Assembly (NCBI GenBank): GCA_047974805.1
Contig: JBKECS010000066.1
Span: forward strand, 38,841-102,840
Source: JAJXUB01 sp047974805
GTDB lineage: Bacteria > Actinomycetota > Actinomycetes > Actinomycetales > Dermatophilaceae
Length of the DNA: 64,000 nt
Direction: 5' to 3'
The translations under genes were made by a program, and so were the position numbers. Below the pieces are notes generated by a model that was not told the DNA's origin, did no database searches, and worked only from the letters and a program-made list of their open reading frames with translations. The stretch's first letter is position 1, and every line of letters starts with the position of its first letter. Shown here in pieces: positions 44,749 through 53,935 of this stretch.

Positions 44749-45200
44749 CGCCGACGCCACCGCATAGGGACCGCCTCGCCGAGATAACGGCCGAGTTGCT
44801 CCCGCTCGGTCGGGCTGAGCCGACGGGGCCGGGCATCCTCGAAGCTGTAGGCAGCCAGCGAGGTCTCGGCCCGGGCATACACGGTGTCGCCGGCATCGTC
44901 GGGATCACGCACGGCATAGGCGACCTCGAAGCCGGCCCCACCGACGCGAGTGACCCACATGTCCACCGCGATCGGGGTGTAGTGAAAGGTTAAGGGTGCC
45001 AGGTACTCGATCTCGTGCCGGGACACGATCACCCCGGTGTCGAGCAGCGTCCGGTCCTGCCCGAACCACTCCCGAAAGCCGATCACCCGAGCGTCCTCGA
45101 GCAAACGGAGGAACTGGACGTTGTTGACATGTCCATAGGCGTCCATGTCCGACCAGCGCAGCGGCACGAGGAAACGTGTGTTCGCGGGCGCATCGCTCAT
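44745..45200 (-). CDS. Acyl-CoA thioesterase, hotdog fold (4HBT)
   Basis: A 151-residue single-domain hotdog protein. The active-site region RWSDMDAYGHVNN is typical of the 4HBT/YbgC-like family, and YLAPLTFHYTPI matches the next conserved strand. It hydrolyses acyl-CoA thioesters of unknown chain length. ATG 45200 has no clear ribosome site; an in-frame TTG 12 nt upstream is an alternative. It is divergent from recQ. Confidence 0.88.
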   Translation of the reverse strand: MSDAPANTRFLVPLRWSDMDAYGHVNNVQFLRLLEDARVIGFREWFGQDRTLLDTGVIVSRHEIEYLAPLTFHYTPIAVDMWVTRVGGAGFEVAYAVRDPDDAGDTVYARAETSLAAYSFEDARPRRLSPTEREQLGRYLGEAVPMRWRRR

Positions 45201-45260
45201 GGGGACAGTCAACCACCCGCCAGTTCCGGGTCACCTCGCGGCCGTGTCGGTGCCCTTATC

Positions 45261-45266
45261 TAGGGT
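45261..45266 (+). promoter_or_regulatory. -10 box of leaderless recQ promoter
   Basis: TAGGGT is followed by 7 nt and the recQ ATG (45274), with no Shine-Dalgarno. Confidence 0.55.
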
Positions 45267-45273
45267 GATCCGT

Positions 45274-47403
45274 ATGCCGACCGCCACGTCCCCCGCGTCA
45301 GACGGCCCTGCGCTGGCGGCGCTGCGGGGCCTGGTCGGGCGGGAGGACGCCACCTTCCGGGACGGTCAGTGGGAGGCGATCGCGGCCCTGCTGGACCACG
45401 AACGGGTCCTCGTCGTCCAGCGCACCGGGTGGGGCAAGTCGGCGGTGTATTTCGTCACGACCATGCTGCGCCGCGCCCAGGGAGCCGGGCCGACCGTCAT
45501 CGTCTCCCCGCTGCTGGCGCTCATGCGCGACCAAATCGAGGCGGCTGCCCGGGCCGGCATAGTCGCGGTGACGATGAACTCGGCCAACGCGGCCGAATGG
45601 GACGGGGTTCGTCAGCGGTTGGCGGCCGATGAGGTGGACCTTCTCTTGGTCAGCCCCGAGCGGTTGAACAACCCACGCTTCCGTCAGGAGCAGCTACCGG
45701 ATTTGGCGGCCAGGTGCGGGCTGCTCGTGGTCGATGAGGCCCACTGTGTCAGCGATTGGGGCCATGACTTCCGGCCCGACTATCGGCGCATCAAGGATCT
45801 GCTGGGTCGACTCGGGGACGACACCCCGGTCCTGGCGACCACAGCCACCGCCAACGAGCGGGTCGTCGTTGACGTCGAAGAGCAGCTCAGCGTCGCGGGT
45901 GACGGGCCGCGGCCGGTGCGGACCCTCCGAGGTGGCCTGGCCCGTGACTCGCTCCGGCTTGGGGTTGCCCCGGTCATGGACGCAGAGCATCGGCTTGCCT
46001 GGCTGCTCACTCACCTGGATGCGCTGCCCGGATCGGGGATCATCTACACCCTGACCGTCTCCGCAGCGCACGACGTCGCTGCCGCCCTGGCCGATGCTGG
46101 GCACTCCGTCGCCGCCTACACCGGGCGCACCGATACCGAGCAGCGCGAACGCCTCGAGGAGGCCCTTCGGAGCAACGCGGTCAAGGCGCTGGTGGCAACC
46201 TCGGCGCTGGGAATGGGGTTCGACAAGCCGGATCTGGGCTTCGTTGTCCACCTCGGGGCGCCGTCGTCCCCGGTCGCCTACTACCAGCAGGTCGGACGCG
46301 CAGGGCGCGCCACCGACCGGGCCGACGTACTGCTCCTGCCCGGGGTGGAGGATCGGGAGATCTGGACCTATTTCGCCTCGGTGTCGATGCCACGCCAAGA
46401 CCAGGCCGATGCGGTCCTCACCGCGCTGACTCACGCCACCAAGCCCCTGTCGACGGCGGCGCTCGAGACCATCGTCGACGTACGCCGCACCCGGCTGGAA
46501 TTGCTCCTCAAGGTGCTCGATGTGGACGGGGCCGTCACGCGCGTCGCCGGTGGCTGGGTGGGCACCGGACAGCCGTGGACCTATGACGAAGCGCGCTACC
46601 AGCGGGTGGCGGCGGCACGACACCAGGAACAGGCGCTCATGCTCGCCTACGAGCGAGGGGAGGTCTGCCGGATGATGTTCCTGCAACGCGCCCTTAACGA
46701 CCACGCCGCCGCCCCCTGCGGACGATGCGACGTCTGCACCGGCCCCTGGATCGCGACACAGGTTCCTCCGCCGAGTCTGGAAGCCGCCCGAGGCCGGCTC
46801 GCTCGGGCCGGAGTCGACCTCGACCCCCGCGGGCAATGGCCGTCAGGAATGTCCCGGCTCGGGGTGCCGGTCAGCGGACGGATCGCCTCGCAGGAACGTC
46901 CCGAGATCGGGCGCGCGCTGGCCAGGATGACCGACCTCGGATGGGGTCAGCGGCTGCGCACGTTGTTCGCCGATGCCGCCCCCGCCACGGTGCTGGACGA
47001 GGAGTTCCTCCGAGCCTGTGTCTCGGTGCTCGCGGCCTGGGACTGGCGGCACCGACCGGTGGCCGTGAGCTACATCCCATCTCGCACCCGCCCGGCACTG
47101 GTGACTTCGCTGGCCGAGGGGCTGTCCCGGGCGGGACGACTGCCCCTCCTCAGCGGGTTGGAGTTCGCCCACGGCGGGCCGACAGGTCAACCCGGAGGCA
47201 ACAGCGCCTTTCGGCTTGCTGGGGTGTGGGAACGGCTGGTTGCTGGCGAGGGTCTTCGCCAAGAGCTTCGGAACGTGGACGGCCCGGTCCTCCTCGTGGA
47301 CGACCTGGCCTCCTCGCGATGGACGATGACCGTCGCAGCCCGCGAACTGCGCCTGGCAGGCGCTCCCGCGGTGCTGCCGTTCGTGCTGGCGCTGGACGGC
47401 TGA
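45274..47403 (+). CDS. recQ: RecQ-type DNA helicase with C-terminal phosphoribosyltransferase-like domain
   Basis: A 709-residue helicase. Motif I is TGWGKS (51-56), Walker B is LLVVDEAHCVSDWGHDF, and motifs IV-VI (for example QVGRAGRA) close the RecA-like core. A zinc-type Cys set (CRMMF then CGRCDVC) follows, as in RecQ. The remaining C-terminal 230 residues have no RQC/HRDC match that I see; instead GPVLLVDDLASSRWTM near residue 670 is a phosphoribosyltransferase signature, with the expected flanking VPVSYIPSRTRP-like strand. It is thus a fusion in which DNA unwinding is joined to a nucleotide-binding fold. It has a leaderless promoter. Confidence 0.88.
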   Translation: MPTATSPASDGPALAALRGLVGREDATFRDGQWEAIAALLDHERVLVVQRTGWGKSAVYFVTTMLRRAQGAGPTVIVSPLLALMRDQIEAAARAGIVAVTMNSANAAEWDGVRQRLAADEVDLLLVSPERLNNPRFRQEQLPDLAARCGLLVVDEAHCVSDWGHDFRPDYRRIKDLLGRLGDDTPVLATTATANERVVVDVEEQLSVAGDGPRPVRTLRGGLARDSLRLGVAPVMDAEHRLAWLLTHLDALPGSGIIYTLTVSAAHDVAAALADAGHSVAAYTGRTDTEQRERLEEALRSNAVKALVATSALGMGFDKPDLGFVVHLGAPSSPVAYYQQVGRAGRATDRADVLLLPGVEDREIWTYFASVSMPRQDQADAVLTALTHATKPLSTAALETIVDVRRTRLELLLKVLDVDGAVTRVAGGWVGTGQPWTYDEARYQRVAAARHQEQALMLAYERGEVCRMMFLQRALNDHAAAPCGRCDVCTGPWIATQVPPPSLEAARGRLARAGVDLDPRGQWPSGMSRLGVPVSGRIASQERPEIGRALARMTDLGWGQRLRTLFADAAPATVLDEEFLRACVSVLAAWDWRHRPVAVSYIPSRTRPALVTSLAEGLSRAGRLPLLSGLEFAHGGPTGQPGGNSAFRLAGVWERLVAGEGLRQELRNVDGPVLLVDDLASSRWTMTVAARELRLAGAPAVLPFVLALDG

Positions 47404-47487
47404 TTCAGGCCAAGCACAGGAGAGCCCTCACCGGCGGCGCACGGAACACCCGGGCGGACCAACAGGTGGACCGGCACACAAGTGGCC

Positions 47488-47493
47488 TATGGT
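47488..47493 (+). promoter_or_regulatory. -10 box of leaderless tesB promoter
   Basis: TATGGT is followed by 7 nt and the GTG at 47501. This supports GTG 47501 over the ATG at 47489, which lies inside the -10 box. Confidence 0.55.
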
Positions 47494-47500
47494 GACGCGA

Positions 47501-48466
47501 GTGAGCGAGCACCACACTCCCGTCCCTCCCGGCCTTGACGGCGCCGTCGGCCTCGACATCCTCCTCGGCCTGCTCGACCTGCGCGAAATCGGCACCTCTC
47601 GGGTGAACATCACGACAACCAACGAGGACCTCTCACCCATGGCGGGGTCCGAAGCGACCGTGTTCATCGGCCCGAGCCAACGCCAACCCCATCACCGCGT
47701 ATTCGGCGGCCAGGTGTTGGCCCAATCTCTCATGGCGGCCGGGCGCACGCTCGACTTGGCGTCGGACGATCCGCCACGGCCAGTGCACAGCCTGCATGCC
47801 TACTTCATGCGGCCTGGTGACGACACCGAACCGATCCGTTTTGCCGTCGAGCGCATGAGGGACGGCCGCTCGTTCAGCACCCGCCGGGTGCATGCGATCC
47901 AGAAAGGGCAGCCCATCCTGTCCCTGTCGGCATCCTTCCAGGAGAGCGCCGACGGGGTGGATCATCAAGACCCCATGCCGACGGTTCCCGGACCCGAGGG
48001 CCTGGCGAGCGCGATCGATCTCGTCGCCGAGGTTTCCCCAACGTTTGCCGAATCCATGCGGATCCGGCCGGTGGAGATCCGGCATGTGGAGCCCATGCGG
48101 GTCGAATCTGACGGCGCGGAAGGCCCGTCACGCCAGCACGTCTGGATGAAGGCCGTTGGAGAATTGCCCGACGACCCGTTGGTCCACGCCTGCGTCTTGG
48201 CCTACGCCTCTGACTTCACCCTGCTCGAACCGATCATGCGAACCCACGGCCTGGGCTACGGCGATCCCCGGCTGCGGATGGCCAGCCTCGATCACGCCAT
48301 GTGGTTCCACCGACCAGTGCGAATGGACCAGTGGGTGCTCTATGAACAGGCCTCCCCGTCGGCCCAGGGCGCGCGAGGCCTCAGTTTGGGCAAGATCTTC
48401 TCTCGCGACGGGGAGTTGGTCGCCACCGTCGCTCAAGAGGGCATGATCCGGATCAAGCGGAACTGA
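47501..48466 (+). CDS. tesB: Acyl-CoA thioesterase II (TesB)
   Basis: A 321-residue double-hotdog enzyme. QRQPHHRVFGGQVLAQSLMA and HSLHAYFMRPG match the first hotdog, and LASLDHAMWFHRP with the later WVLYEQASPSA matches the second. It releases free fatty acids from acyl-CoA. The start at GTG 47501 removes four residues from a longer reading, because the -10 box covers the ATG. The 3' end overlaps glgX by 14 nt in convergent orientation. Confidence 0.9.
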   Translation: MSEHHTPVPPGLDGAVGLDILLGLLDLREIGTSRVNITTTNEDLSPMAGSEATVFIGPSQRQPHHRVFGGQVLAQSLMAAGRTLDLASDDPPRPVHSLHAYFMRPGDDTEPIRFAVERMRDGRSFSTRRVHAIQKGQPILSLSASFQESADGVDHQDPMPTVPGPEGLASAIDLVAEVSPTFAESMRIRPVEIRHVEPMRVESDGAEGPSRQHVWMKAVGELPDDPLVHACVLAYASDFTLLEPIMRTHGLGYGDPRLRMASLDHAMWFHRPVRMDQWVLYEQASPSAQGARGLSLGKIFSRDGELVATVAQEGMIRIKRN

Positions 48467-50615
48467 CCGAGGCCGGCGAGCCGGGCTGTTCCATCGGGCA
48501 GCGCAGCACGATGACGCTGCGCTGGGTGACCGGTAGCAGGGCTCCGGGCGGCAGCGGATCCCCGCCCGAGGGATCTTCCACCGTGCTCGCCGTGTCGATC
48601 TCGATGAACCATTGATCGCCATACTCCGACTGGGGCAACCGGAACTCCAGGTCGGCTCCACCGTTGATGAGGACGAGAAAGTGGTCGTCGACGATCCGCT
48701 CGCCATAGACGCCGGGTTCGGGGATGTTCGACCCGTTGAGGAAGACCGTCATGGAGTCCAGACCTGAGTTCCAGGATTCCTCACTCATGTGTTCGGCATC
48801 GGGCTGGAACCATTCGATCTCTCCCAAAGCGGACTCCCCCCCGTGGTCTGCGGCACCGGCGAAGAACCGTCGGCGCCGCAGCACCGGGTGTGCCGCTCGA
48901 AGCGCCACGAGACGCTGGGTGAAGGTCAACAGGTGCTCGTGCTCCTCGTCCCGGTCCCAGTGGACCCAGGTGAGCTCGTTGTCCTGACAGTAGGCGTTGT
49001 TGTTTCCCTGCTGGCTGCGGGAGATCTCGTCGCCGTGGCAGAGCATGGGCACGCCTTGGGACAGCAACAAGGTCGTGAGCAGGTTGCGCTGCTGCCGCGC
49101 CCGCAGGGCGCGCACGTCCGGATCGTCGGTCGGCCCCTCGACCCCACAGTTCCACGACCGGTTGAAGCTCTCCCCGTCCCGGTTGTCCTCGCCGTTGGCC
49201 TCGTTGTGCTTCTCGTTGTAGCTCACCAGATCCGCCATGGTGAAGCCGTCATGGGCGGTGACGAAGTTGATCGAAGCGATGGGTTTGCGGCTGCTGTTTT
49301 CGTACAGGTCGCTGGAGCCGGTGATTCGGGAGGCGAACTCGCCGAGGGAATCGGGTTGGCCCCGCCAAAAGTCCCGGACAGTGTCGCGGAACTTCCCGTT
49401 CCACTCTGTCCACAGCGGCGGGAAATTGCCCACCTGGTAGCCACCGTCGCCGACGTCCCATGGTTCGGCGATGAGCTTGACCTGACTGACGATGGGATCC
49501 TGCTGGACCAGGTCGAAGAAGGCAGACAACCGATCGACCTCATGGAACTGGCGGGCCAACGTGGCGGCCAGGTCGAACCGGAAACCGTCGACGTGCATCT
49601 CTATCACCCAGTAGCGCAGCGAGTCCATGATGAGCTGGAGCACATGCGGGTTGCGCATGAGCAGGCTGTTTCCGGTGCCGGTGGTGTCGTAGTAGTGACT
49701 GGGGTCGTCCTCGACCAGCCGGTAGTAGGCCTTGTTGTCCAGGCCGCGGAAGCACAGGGTGGGTCCGAGGTGGTTTCCCTCGGCCGTGTGGTTGTAGACG
49801 ACGTCGAGGATGACTTCGATGTCGGCCGCGTGCAAGGCCTTGACCATGGCCTTGAATTCGTTCACCTGTTCACCGCGAGTGCCAAGCGCGGCGTACTCGT
49901 TGTGCGGGGCGAAGAAGCCGATGGTGTTGTACCCCCAATAGTTGCGCAGGCCACGATCGAGCAGCGTGAAGTCCTGGACGAATTGGTGCACCGGCATGAG
50001 TTCGACCGCCGTGACGCCGAGATCCTTCAGATGCGCGATGGTGGCTGGGTGGGCCAGGCCGGCATACGTTCCGCGGATCGACTCGGGAACCTCCGGATGC
50101 AACTTGGTCAGTCCCTTGACGTGTGCCTCGTAGATGACTGTGTCGTGGTATTCGTGTCCGGGAGCGCGGTCGTTACCCCAGTCGAAGAACGGGTTGATCA
50201 CGACGGAGAGCAAGGTATGCCCGAGACTGTCCAACCCCGAGGTGATCCCGGTGCCGCCGACCTCGGGATCCTCGAAGGCATAGGAGAACAAGGACGGGTC
50301 CCCGGTCATCTGCGCGTCGATGGCTTTGGCATACGGGTCGAGGAGGAGTTTGGTCGGGTCGCAACGGTCCCCCTGGTCCGGCGCGAACGGTCCGTGGACC
50401 CGATAGCCGTAGCGTTGGCCCGGTTGGACGCCGGGCAGATAGCCGTGCCATACATGACCATCTACCTCGGGCAGGCGGGCACGATGTTCGGAGCCGTCCT
50501 CCTCGACGAGGCACAACTCGACGGTCTCGGCCACTTCGGAGAACACCGCGAAGTTCGTCCCCGTGCCGTCGAAGGTGGCACCCAGAGGGTAGGGACGTCC
50601 GGGCCAGACCTGCAT
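48453..50615 (-). CDS. glgX: Glycogen debranching enzyme
   Basis: A 720-residue GH13 isoamylase-type enzyme that removes alpha-1,6 branches from phosphorylase-trimmed glycogen. The N-terminal CBM48 region begins PYPLGATFDGTGTNFAVFS, and the catalytic residues are in GFRFDLA (nucleophile), LIAEPWD and VTAHDGFT. It acts with glycogen phosphorylase in glycogen use. GATTGT and TGTGAG lie just before the ATG, so a leaderless or short leader is possible. The 157-nt gap to fabG holds divergent promoters, including TAGAGT in front of fabG. Confidence 0.94.
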   Translation of the reverse strand: MQVWPGRPYPLGATFDGTGTNFAVFSEVAETVELCLVEEDGSEHRARLPEVDGHVWHGYLPGVQPGQRYGYRVHGPFAPDQGDRCDPTKLLLDPYAKAIDAQMTGDPSLFSYAFEDPEVGGTGITSGLDSLGHTLLSVVINPFFDWGNDRAPGHEYHDTVIYEAHVKGLTKLHPEVPESIRGTYAGLAHPATIAHLKDLGVTAVELMPVHQFVQDFTLLDRGLRNYWGYNTIGFFAPHNEYAALGTRGEQVNEFKAMVKALHAADIEVILDVVYNHTAEGNHLGPTLCFRGLDNKAYYRLVEDDPSHYYDTTGTGNSLLMRNPHVLQLIMDSLRYWVIEMHVDGFRFDLAATLARQFHEVDRLSAFFDLVQQDPIVSQVKLIAEPWDVGDGGYQVGNFPPLWTEWNGKFRDTVRDFWRGQPDSLGEFASRITGSSDLYENSSRKPIASINFVTAHDGFTMADLVSYNEKHNEANGEDNRDGESFNRSWNCGVEGPTDDPDVRALRARQQRNLLTTLLLSQGVPMLCHGDEISRSQQGNNNAYCQDNELTWVHWDRDEEHEHLLTFTQRLVALRAAHPVLRRRRFFAGAADHGGESALGEIEWFQPDAEHMSEESWNSGLDSMTVFLNGSNIPEPGVYGERIVDDHFLVLINGGADLEFRLPQSEYGDQWFIEIDTASTVEDPSGGDPLPPGALLPVTQRSVIVLRCPMEQPGSPASVSSA

Positions 50616-50772
50616 CGTGTCTCACAATCGTCATCGGCTGCCACAAGCATCCGCCCTGGTGGCGACCCGTGTGGGGCGAGTCATACCGCCCACACCAGTG
50701 GGGGCGCTAAGCCCCGCCTAGAGTGGCGAGGAACATCTCAATCTACTGAACGACGTCGAAGGGTTTCACATC

Positions 50773-51528
50773 ATGGGCACTCAACGGGCGGCAGTGGTTA
50801 CCGGTGCGGCGCGAGGAATCGGCGCAGCAACCGCCAAGCGGTTGGCCAACGACGGGTATGCCGTCGCGGTACTCGACCTTGACGAGACCGCCTGCGCCGA
50901 GACGGTCTCGGCGATCGAGCAGGCCGGTGGGCGAGCCCTCGCAGTCGGGGCCGACGTCAGTGACGAGACGCAGGTTCAGACCGCAGCCGCCAAGATCGCC
51001 GCCGATCTGGGCGCACCGGTCGTCCTGGTCAACAACGCCGGCATCCTGCGCGACAACCTCATCTTCAAGATGACCGCGGCGGATTGGGATGCGGTGTTGA
51101 ACGTGCACCTGCGGGGGGCGTTCCTGATGACCCGGGAGTGCCAGACCTACATGACGCAGGAGAAGTTCGGCCGGATCGTCAACCTGTCCTCGTCCTCGGC
51201 ACAGGGCAACCGTGGCCAGGCGAACTACTCCGCCGCGAAGGCGGGCATGCAGGGCTTCACCAAGACGCTCGCCATCGAGTTGGGCAAGTTCGGGGTGACT
51301 GCCAATGCGGTGGCTCCCGGGTTCATCCAGACGGAGATGACCGCAGCGACCGCGGAACGGATCGGGATGTCGTTCGAGGACTTCATCGAAGCATCGGCTA
51401 AGGCCATCCCCGTGGGCCGGGTCGGGCAGCCCGAAGACATCGCCGCCACGATCTCCTTCTTGGCCTCCCCCGAGGCCGGGTTCGTCTCCGGGCAAGTCAT
51501 CTACGTCGCCGGCGGGCCGCTTGACTGA
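50773..51528 (+). CDS. fabG: 3-oxoacyl-(ACP) reductase, FabG type
   Basis: A 251-residue short-chain dehydrogenase/reductase. The NADPH site is TGAARGIGAA, the catalytic Ser is in NLSSSSAQG and the Tyr/Lys pair in YSAAK. The C-terminal end VAGGPLD is family-typical. GAAGGG lies 9 nt before the ATG. It may be FabG of fatty acid synthesis or a related ketoreductase. The stop overlaps the next gene by 8 nt. Confidence 0.85.
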   Translation: MGTQRAAVVTGAARGIGAATAKRLANDGYAVAVLDLDETACAETVSAIEQAGGRALAVGADVSDETQVQTAAAKIAADLGAPVVLVNNAGILRDNLIFKMTAADWDAVLNVHLRGAFLMTRECQTYMTQEKFGRIVNLSSSSAQGNRGQANYSAAKAGMQGFTKTLAIELGKFGVTANAVAPGFIQTEMTAATAERIGMSFEDFIEASAKAIPVGRVGQPEDIAATISFLASPEAGFVSGQVIYVAGGPLD

Positions 51529-52066
51529 CCCGGTCCCCAAGGACCCGCACGAGGCGCCGCCTCCGGTCGGCGACCCCCCAGTCTCACCGACCACTCGATG
51601 CGTCGTGGGATCTCGGCGCCTGGTGCTTGCCGCCAATGGTGCGCGCTATCGGTACATCACCCGGCGGCCGACATTTTGGATCGTGCTCGCCGCCGTCATC
51701 GCCGTCATCCTCCTCGGGGGCACCCTCGCAGGGTTCAGGCCGGCGGTCACTCTCGGACTCCTGCTCTGCGCCGGCGTCTTCTATGTGTGGGCGTCGTGGC
51801 GGCAGGGCGTGCGGGCCTTTCTCAAGGTCTATCCGACCGGCGACAAGATCTGCGCCGATATCAGCGTCGACGGTTTGACTCTGACCACGCCTGGCGGGAC
51901 CTATCGCGCGCCGTGGCAGAGGTATGCCGCTGCCGACGTGGTCAACGGCCACCTCGTCCTGCCGCTTGCCGACAGCGCGGCCACGCTGGTCATCCCGCCG
52001 GAGCTGATGCACGCCGGAGCATACGACGTCGCCTGCGAAGGGATCCGCGCGGTACGAGGCGGGTAG
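51521..52066 (+). CDS. Hypothetical membrane protein (YcxB-like tail)
   Basis: A 181-residue protein with a proline-rich N-terminus, two membrane helices (FWIVLAAVIAVILLGG and VTLGLLLCAGVFYVW) and a C-terminal soluble beta-rich domain that vaguely resembles the YcxB C-terminus. It starts at TTG 51521, within the end of fabG, and the two are probably co-translated. No function is known. Confidence 0.55.
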   Translation: MTDPVPKDPHEAPPPVGDPPVSPTTRCVVGSRRLVLAANGARYRYITRRPTFWIVLAAVIAVILLGGTLAGFRPAVTLGLLLCAGVFYVWASWRQGVRAFLKVYPTGDKICADISVDGLTLTTPGGTYRAPWQRYAAADVVNGHLVLPLADSAATLVIPPELMHAGAYDVACEGIRAVRGG

Positions 52067-52085
52067 CGACGTTCCGCGGGAGGGG

Positions 52086-53252
52086 TTAGAGGCCTAGGTC
52101 GCGACCGATGAGCTCTTTCATGATTTCGTTCGATCCGGCCCAGATCTTGGTCACGCGGGCGTCCCTCCAGGCCCGTGCCACCCGGTATTCGTTCATGAAC
52201 CCGTAGCCGCCGTGGAGTTGGACGCACTCATCCAAAACCTCGGATTGGACCTGGGAGCTCCACCATTTGGCTTTGGCAGCATCCACCGGGGTGAGGTGGC
52301 CTTCCGTATGCGCGAGCACGCAGTCATCGACGTAGGCCTGCGCGACCTCGATCTTCGTCACCATCTCGGCCAGCTGGAACTTGTTGTGTTGGAAGGTGCC
52401 GATGGGCTGGCCGAAGGCCTTGCGTTCCTTGGTGTACTCGATGGTCTCGGCGAGGATCTGCTTGGCGTGGGCGACGTTGGAGATCGCCGAACCGATCCGT
52501 TCCTGGGACAGCCGCTGCATCATGGCGACGAAGCCCATCCCCTCCTCACCGATCCGGTTGGCATCAGGGACGCGAACATCGGTGAAGAACAGTTCGGCGG
52601 TGTCAGACTCGGTCTGACCGACCTTGTCCAGCTTCCGGCCGCGGGTGAAGCCCTCCATCCCGTCCTCGACCATGAACAACGTGATGCCTTTGGCACCTTT
52701 GCTCGGGTCGGTCCGGGCCGCGACGATGACGAGGTCGCCCTGGTAGCCGTTGGTGATGAAGGTCTTTGACCCGTTGAGAATCCAGTCGCCGCCCTGCCCG
52801 GGTGCCCAGTCCCCGTCACGCACGGCGGTGGTCTTGAGCGCGGCAAGGTCGGACCCGCCGGAGGGCTCGGTCATGGCGATGGCGGCGATGAGTTCCCCCG
52901 AGGCGATCCCCGGCAGCCACCGCTGTTGTTGCTCGGGTGTGCCCAGGTCTACGAGGTACGGCGGGCATACGTCGGAATGGATCCCGAAGCAGCTGCTCAC
53001 CGCGGCGTTGAAGGCGGCCAGCTCTTCCGCTGCGACCGCGTTGAACCGGTAGTCCTCGGCGCCGGCCCCGCCGAATTGCTCCGGTATGCCCAACCCGAAG
53101 AGACCCTGCTTGCCCGCCTCGAGCCAGATGTCACGGGGTATGGACTTCAGCTCGATCATGTCATCCGCCCGAGGTACGAGGATCCGCTCGACGAATCCAC
53201 GCACGGACTCACGGAAGTCCTCATGCTCTGAGGTGTAGATGTTGCGGGGCAT
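52086..53252 (-). CDS. Acyl-CoA dehydrogenase
   Basis: A 388-residue flavoenzyme that introduces a double bond in acyl-CoA. The FAD-binding region AMTEPSGGSDLAALKTTA, the RIGSAISNVAHAKQIL and the C-terminal LHGGYGFMNEYRVARAWRD are conserved. Substrate length is unknown. The ATG follows AGAGGA. It is divergent from a TetR regulator across a shared palindrome, which is probably its operator. Confidence 0.92.
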   Translation of the reverse strand: MPRNIYTSEHEDFRESVRGFVERILVPRADDMIELKSIPRDIWLEAGKQGLFGLGIPEQFGGAGAEDYRFNAVAAEELAAFNAAVSSCFGIHSDVCPPYLVDLGTPEQQQRWLPGIASGELIAAIAMTEPSGGSDLAALKTTAVRDGDWAPGQGGDWILNGSKTFITNGYQGDLVIVAARTDPSKGAKGITLFMVEDGMEGFTRGRKLDKVGQTESDTAELFFTDVRVPDANRIGEEGMGFVAMMQRLSQERIGSAISNVAHAKQILAETIEYTKERKAFGQPIGTFQHNKFQLAEMVTKIEVAQAYVDDCVLAHTEGHLTPVDAAKAKWWSSQVQSEVLDECVQLHGGYGFMNEYRVARAWRDARVTKIWAGSNEIMKELIGRDLGL

Positions 53253-53281
53253 CGGGGATCCTCTCAGCGAAACCGATGATG

Positions 53282-53295
53282 AGCAAGCGCTTGCT
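53282..53295. promoter_or_regulatory. 14-bp palindromic operator between the acyl-CoA dehydrogenase and TetR genes
   Basis: AGCAAGCGCTTGCT is a perfect palindrome and fits the AnCAAGnnCTTGnT pattern known for KstR2-type TetR regulators. It overlaps the predicted -35 (TTGCTT) of tetR, whose -10 is CATGCT (53315-53320), and lies 30 nt upstream of the dehydrogenase start, so it suits dual control and autoregulation. Confidence 0.65.
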
Positions 53296-53326
53296 TAGCC
53301 TCGCGTCTTTGCGACATGCTGTCAAC

Positions 53327-53935
53327 ATGAGTGCAGCCACACAGCCCTTGCCGGGGTTGTCCGGAATCGGAGAGAGCCAAGCCCGGCTTATGGAGGCTGC
53401 TGCGGATGCCTTTGCCGACCGTGGCTTTCACGCCACAACCACGCGGGACATCGCAACCCGTGCGGGTTTGTCCCCCGCTGGTGTCTACGTGCATTTCGCT
53501 TCCAAGGAAGAGCTCCTCTTCGCCATCAGCGAGCTCGGCCACCTCGCTGCACGAGACATGCTGCTCGATGCTTCGGGCACTGCCTCGACCCCCACTCAGG
53601 CGCTGCGCGCCATGGTGTCGGTCTTCTCGCGCTGGCATGCCGAGCACTATCGAGTTGGCCGGATTGTCCAATTCGAGTTCGCTCACCTCAGCCCAACGCA
53701 CCGAGAGTTCGTGCTCGGGTGGCGCAAGGAGATCGACGGCGTCGCCCAACAGGTGCTGCGCGACGGCGTGGCCACCGGGGAATTCGAGGTCGATGACGTG
53801 GCCTCCACCGCCTTGGCCCTCATGTCGCTCTGCGTCGATGTTGCCCGGTGGTATCAGCCGGGCATACGCCGTACCCCGGAGGAGATCGGACGCACGAACG
53901 CCGACCTGACGATGTGCATGGTCGGCGCCCGCTAG
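53327..53935 (+). CDS. TetR-family transcriptional regulator
   Basis: A 202-residue repressor. The N-terminal HTH runs from LMEAAADAFADRGFHATTTRDIA to GVYVHFASKEELLF. The C-terminal ligand domain begins after it and is helical. ATG 53327 is 6 nt after CATGCT, so the message is probably leaderless; the in-frame upstream start is inside the operator and is rejected. Its target is probably the divergent acyl-CoA dehydrogenase and itself, with an acyl-CoA as inducer. The 3' end overlaps the ABC gene by 4 nt. Confidence 0.85.
   Translation: MSAATQPLPGLSGIGESQARLMEAAADAFADRGFHATTTRDIATRAGLSPAGVYVHFASKEELLFAISELGHLAARDMLLDASGTASTPTQALRAMVSVFSRWHAEHYRVGRIVQFEFAHLSPTHREFVLGWRKEIDGVAQQVLRDGVATGEFEVDDVASTALALMSLCVDVARWYQPGIRRTPEEIGRTNADLTMCMVGAR

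Noticed and set aside
48789..50882. A 697-residue plus-strand open frame across glgX
   Set aside because: It is antisense to the intact debranching enzyme and runs into fabG.
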